From NCBI GenBank assembly GCA_900553755.1, contig USEX01000025.1, positions 1-15,451 of the forward strand: a DNA stretch of 15,451 bases, given 5' to 3'. A program made the translations under genes and the position numbers. The notes under the pieces were generated by a model that saw only the letters and a program-made list of their open reading frames with translations, was not told where the DNA came from and searched no databases. Below, piece after piece: positions 12,412-15,451 of this stretch; position 1 is the stretch's first letter, and each line of letters opens with the position of its first letter. This DNA is from an uncultured Clostridium sp. (GTDB lineage Bacteria > Bacillota > Clostridia > TANB77 > CAG-508).

Positions 12412-13392
12412 CTAATTATATAAATATCTTTGTGGATTTACTTGACTACCATTTACACGTATTTCAAAGTGTAAGTGATTTCCTGTAGAGTTACCTGTTG
12501 AACCTACTGCTGCTATCTGATCTCCTGCTTCTACGGTTTCACCTTCTTTAGCATATAATTTGCTACAGTGACCATAATAAGTTTGAACTCCGTTTTCGTG
12601 ATCTATTATTATTAGGTAACCATATCCACCCATCCAGCCAGAATAAGATACTGTACCAGCAGCTGCTGCTTTTATAGTAGTTCCTGCTGGTGCTGCTATA
12701 TCTAATCCCGCATGAGTATGGTCTCTTATGCTCTCTACTGCTCCATATCTGGATGTAATATTTCCTGATACTGGTTTTACTGCTAAATATACTCCGTTAC
12801 AAGTTGCAGCAGCAATTCTTTCTTGCTCATCTTTTATTACTCTTAAATCATTATTTATAGCATCATGAGCCTCTGCAAGCTCTAATACACTTATATCATC
12901 TATACTTTCTGTATAATTTTCTATAACTGCTATGTTAAACTCTGTAGAATCAGCATATTCTTCTTTCATTTCTTCTATTATTTGCTCTGCCTCTTCCCAT
13001 GTGTTTACATAGGCTTTCTTCTCATCATTTAATGTAATCGCGTAAACTTTATATATTGTTTTTACGTCTGCTTGTAATATCTGTTTTACTTCATTCTCGT
13101 TTGTCTCTGATATATCTGCTAATTTTAATTTATATTCTGGTTCTTTTATCAACTCAGAAAATATCGCATATGGACTATCAGATATTAAAAGCTCTGTATT
13201 AATAATATTTTCCATATTTTTTTTGCTTTTTACATAACCTATTTTCTCACCATTTAAATAAACTTCATAAACAGGTTTGTATTTTATCATAATAATAGCA
13301 ACTAATATAAACAATGCTATCATTATCCATCTCGCAAATTTCCACATTTCTTTGGTGCAGTATTTTATTCTATTGCTTAAAATATAATTCAC
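12412..13392 (-). CDS. Membrane-anchored M23 (LytM-type) metallopeptidase
   Basis: Peptidoglycan endopeptidase acting outside the membrane. A membrane helix (KFARWIMIALFILVAIIMI) is followed by YEVYLNGEKIGYV and a helical/beta stalk of about 170 residues. The C-terminal M23 domain has HTHAGLDIAAP (zinc His and Asp), GHCSKL and GNHLHFEI (H-x-H): all zinc ligands are present. The start is uncertain. The long frame open to 13470 overlaps a promoter (13418-13446), so translation must begin later. A strong AAAAAGGAGAG at 13393-13403 is too close to the GTG at 13392 and would better suit an unusual ATT at 13383. The ATG at 13347 lies just before the membrane helix but has a weak ribosome binding site. 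Related Gram-positive proteins serve in sporulation or wall growth. Chromosomal. Confidence 0.88.
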   Translation of the reverse strand: MNYILSNRIKYCTKEMWKFARWIMIALFILVAIIMIKYKPVYEVYLNGEKIGYVKSKKNMENIINTELLISDSPYAIFSELIKEPEYKLKLADISETNENEVKQILQADVKTIYKVYAITLNDEKKAYVNTWEEAEQIIEEMKEEYADSTEFNIAVIENYTESIDDISVLELAEAHDAINNDLRVIKDEQERIAAATCNGVYLAVKPVSGNITSRYGAVESIRDHTHAGLDIAAPAGTTIKAAAAGTVSYSGWMGGYGYLIIIDHENGVQTYYGHCSKLYAKEGETVEAGDQIAAVGSTGNSTGNHLHFEIRVNGSQVNPQRYLYN

Positions 13393-13417
13393 TCTCCTTT
13401 TTACTGCGACGCTTTTA

Positions 13418-13446
13418 ATTATACCATATATTCTATGCAATTTCAA
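13418..13446 (-). promoter_or_regulatory. Promoter of the M23 peptidase gene
   Basis: TTGAAA (13441-13446), a 17-bp spacer ending in TGG, and TATAAT (13418-13423): both a -35 and an extended -10. Start near 13411. Confidence 0.8.
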
Positions 13447-13553
13447 ATAAAATATTCTGTTTTCTCCCATTTAGAACATTTTCTACAACTATTGCAACTA
13501 TTGGAGTGTTGTTTTGGCAGTAATATCTTCCATAATCTTCCACTTTCTCTTTT

Positions 13554-15389
13554 TTACTTACTTTTACTATACTCAACAGTTTCGTTTATTATCTCTATAT
13601 GCTTCAAACTATTCAATTTTTTCTGTATTTCAACAATAAATATTGGTGAAATTGATATTACAATTGTATATAACCATTGAGTTGTATTTAATTGTACCAA
13701 TTTAAATACTTGTGCTATTGGCTCTATAATTACAACTCCTATTTGTAATATTGCTCCCAAAATAAATGCTCCAACTAAAAATTTATTTTCAAATATATTT
13801 AATTTGAATATACTTCCTTCGCTCTTAATATTAAACGCATGTATTAATTCTAGCAACCCCAATGCTAAAAAAGCCATTGTTCTTCCCACATCTACTCCAT
13901 ATTTTTTTGTTCCGATACTGAAAGCCAACAATGTAAGCATTCCCAGCATTGTACCCTCTGTTATAATCTTTCCCCATAAACCATCTGCAAATATACTTTT
14001 CTTAGGATTTCTTGGTAATCTGTTCATTATATCAGTTTCAGCTCTTTCCAAGCCAAGTGCAATTGCTGGGAATGAATCTGTAACAAGATTTATCCATAAC
14101 AATTGAATTGCTAGCAATGGCGATTTTATTCCTAATAAAAGTCCTACAAAAATTGCCACTATCTCTCCAATATTAGTTGCTATTAAAAAGTGAATTGCCT
14201 TTTTTATATTATCAAATATATTTCTTCCTTGTTTTACCGCTTCCACTATCGTAACAAAATTATCATCAACTAAAATCATGTCTGCAGCATTTTTAGCAAC
14301 ATCAGTTCCTCCTTTTCCCATTGCAATTCCTATATCAGCATTTTTTAGTGCAGGAGCATCATTTACACCATCACCAGTCATTGCAACAACTGCTCCCGTG
14401 CTTCTAAAAGCCTTCACAATTTGAACTTTATTTTCTGGCGAAACCCTTGCAAATACAGAATATCGCATTATACTCTGATTTAGCTCTTCCTGGCTCATTT
14501 TATCTAAGCTTATTCCATCTATTGCTAAATCACCTTTTCTAAATATTCCTATCTCTTTTGCAATTGCTTTTGCCGTTTGAATGTGATCACCTGTAATCAT
14601 TACAGTTTTTATTCCAGCTTTTCTGCATGTTTTTACAGCTTCTTTTACTCCTTCTCTAGGTGGATCTATCATCCCTATTAATCCTACAAAATTCAAATCT
14701 TTTTCTATTGATTTACTATCTATAAAATTCGGCAACTGTTCTACATCTTTATACGCTACTGCAATTACTCTTAATGCAGAATTTGCCATGTCATCATTCT
14801 GTTTTTCTATCAGCTCTTTCTTGCTATAAATTGGTACATTTTGTCCATTTTGATAATATTGGCTACATCTTTTTAATAATACATCCGGTGCTCCCTTCGT
14901 AATTATTCTGTATCCATGGTTTATTCTGTGAATTGTTGTCATCATTTTTCTTGTAGAATCAAAAGGAATGTCTTTTACCCTTTTCATATTCGTATATAAA
15001 CTTAACTTACTTAAGTTATTTTTCACACCTGCATTTACAATAGCTACTTCTGTAGGTTCTCCCATTATGGTTCTTGATCCATTTATATTTTGCTCTTGAG
15101 TATCTGTGCACATCATCCCCAATTCTAATATTTTTAGTTTATCTTCCTGGTTTGCCTCTCCAAAAGCATTTCTTATGCTCGTAACTGTCATTTTATTTTG
15201 AGTTAAAGTTCCAGTTTTATCGGAACAAATAACGTTACTGCTTCCTAAAGTTTCTACTGCTGGCAATTTTCTAATAATGCTATTTTTCTTCGCCATTTTA
15301 GTAACTCCTATTGAAAGCATTATTGTTACAATTGCTGGCAAACCTTCTGGAATAGCAGCAACCGCAAGTCCTACAGATGTCATAAACAT
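13554..15389 (-). CDS. P-type calcium-transporting ATPase (type II), partial, apparent frameshift at its 5' end
   Basis: 611 readable residues, from membrane segment M4 to the C-terminus; the rest lies beyond the window edge. IPEGLPA (13-19) is the M4 ion-binding motif. CSDKTGTLTQ (phosphorylated Asp57), KGAPDVLLKRC (nucleotide binding), MITGDHIQTA, and MTGDGVNDAPALK are all intact. They are followed by M5-M10, including NLVTDSFPAIALGLE in M6. IPEGL and NLVTD fit SERCA/PMCA-like Ca2+ pumps rather than Na/K pumps. The first ATG at 15389 falls inside M4, so it is not a true start. Upstream, the frame meets TAG at 15420-15422, while a neighbouring frame reads KKQKSDPLEIENI up to an A/T run. One base too many or too few in that run (15404-15413) would explain it. 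Confidence 0.88.
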   Translation of the reverse strand: MFMTSVGLAVAAIPEGLPAIVTIMLSIGVTKMAKKNSIIRKLPAVETLGSSNVICSDKTGTLTQNKMTVTSIRNAFGEANQEDKLKILELGMMCTDTQEQNINGSRTIMGEPTEVAIVNAGVKNNLSKLSLYTNMKRVKDIPFDSTRKMMTTIHRINHGYRIITKGAPDVLLKRCSQYYQNGQNVPIYSKKELIEKQNDDMANSALRVIAVAYKDVEQLPNFIDSKSIEKDLNFVGLIGMIDPPREGVKEAVKTCRKAGIKTVMITGDHIQTAKAIAKEIGIFRKGDLAIDGISLDKMSQEELNQSIMRYSVFARVSPENKVQIVKAFRSTGAVVAMTGDGVNDAPALKNADIGIAMGKGGTDVAKNAADMILVDDNFVTIVEAVKQGRNIFDNIKKAIHFLIATNIGEIVAIFVGLLLGIKSPLLAIQLLWINLVTDSFPAIALGLERAETDIMNRLPRNPKKSIFADGLWGKIITEGTMLGMLTLLAFSIGTKKYGVDVGRTMAFLALGLLELIHAFNIKSEGSIFKLNIFENKFLVGAFILGAILQIGVVIIEPIAQVFKLVQLNTTQWLYTIVISISPIFIVEIQKKLNSLKHIEIINETVEYSKSK

Positions 15390-15451
15390 TTCGCCTATTG
15401 GTATTTTTTTAAATATTTTCTATTTCTAGTGGATCTGATTTTTGCTTTTTA

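Noticed and set aside
1..15451. CRISPR array or insertion sequence
   Set aside because: No regularly spaced repeat-spacer units and no transposase motifs or terminal inverted repeats were found on either strand.

Overview
The window is low-GC, AT-rich DNA with strong AAGGAGG-type ribosome binding sites, sigma-A-like promoters and Bacillota-type genes (HtrA, M23 peptidase, calcium-type P-ATPase). It suggests an anaerobic, probably gut-associated clostridium or relative. I cannot name the species from sequence alone.

Layout. Positions 229-284 and 10616-10671 carry a 56-bp perfect direct repeat. It is the 3' part of a tRNA-Leu(UAA) gene, from the anticodon loop through CCA. The right copy belongs to an intact minus-strand tRNA; the left copy is only the displaced 3' fragment. 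Between them lies an integrative mobilizable element of about 10.4 kb. It encodes a tyrosine integrase and small excisionase at the tRNA end (8964-10475), a MobV relaxase with a recognisable pMV158-type oriT (2047-3367), and no visible type IV secretion system or replication initiator. It would therefore need a helper conjugative element. Right of the tRNA is chromosome: htrA, an M23 peptidase and the C-terminal two thirds of a P-type ATPase, all on the minus strand. Left of position 229, the sequence resembles the element's own right end (paired integrase arm-type repeats, then a tRNA terminator). This suggests a second related element in tandem just outside the window.

Inside the element, from left to right: a DUF4238-type cargo gene (564-1439); a possible structured RNA (1501-1790); a run of eight nearly contiguous hairpins ending in oriT (1797-2078); the MobV relaxase; a minus-strand four-gene operon (membrane protein, HExxH metallopeptidase-like protein, 79-aa protein, 136-aa helical protein) transcribed from a consensus promoter facing a divergent XRE repressor with a palindrome between them; a previously unmarked type I toxin-antitoxin locus (6981-7302); a CGNR-like zinc-finger protein; an HTH protein; then xis and int.

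The most striking finding is the toxin-antitoxin locus. A 29-aa hydrophobic peptide on the minus strand faces a ~73-nt RNA on the plus strand. That RNA repeats the toxin's translation-start region in two blocks, and its terminator loop is complementary to the toxin mRNA terminator loop. This is Fst/par-like logic, but with separate terminators. It would stabilise the element in its host. The second is the hairpin run leading into oriT.
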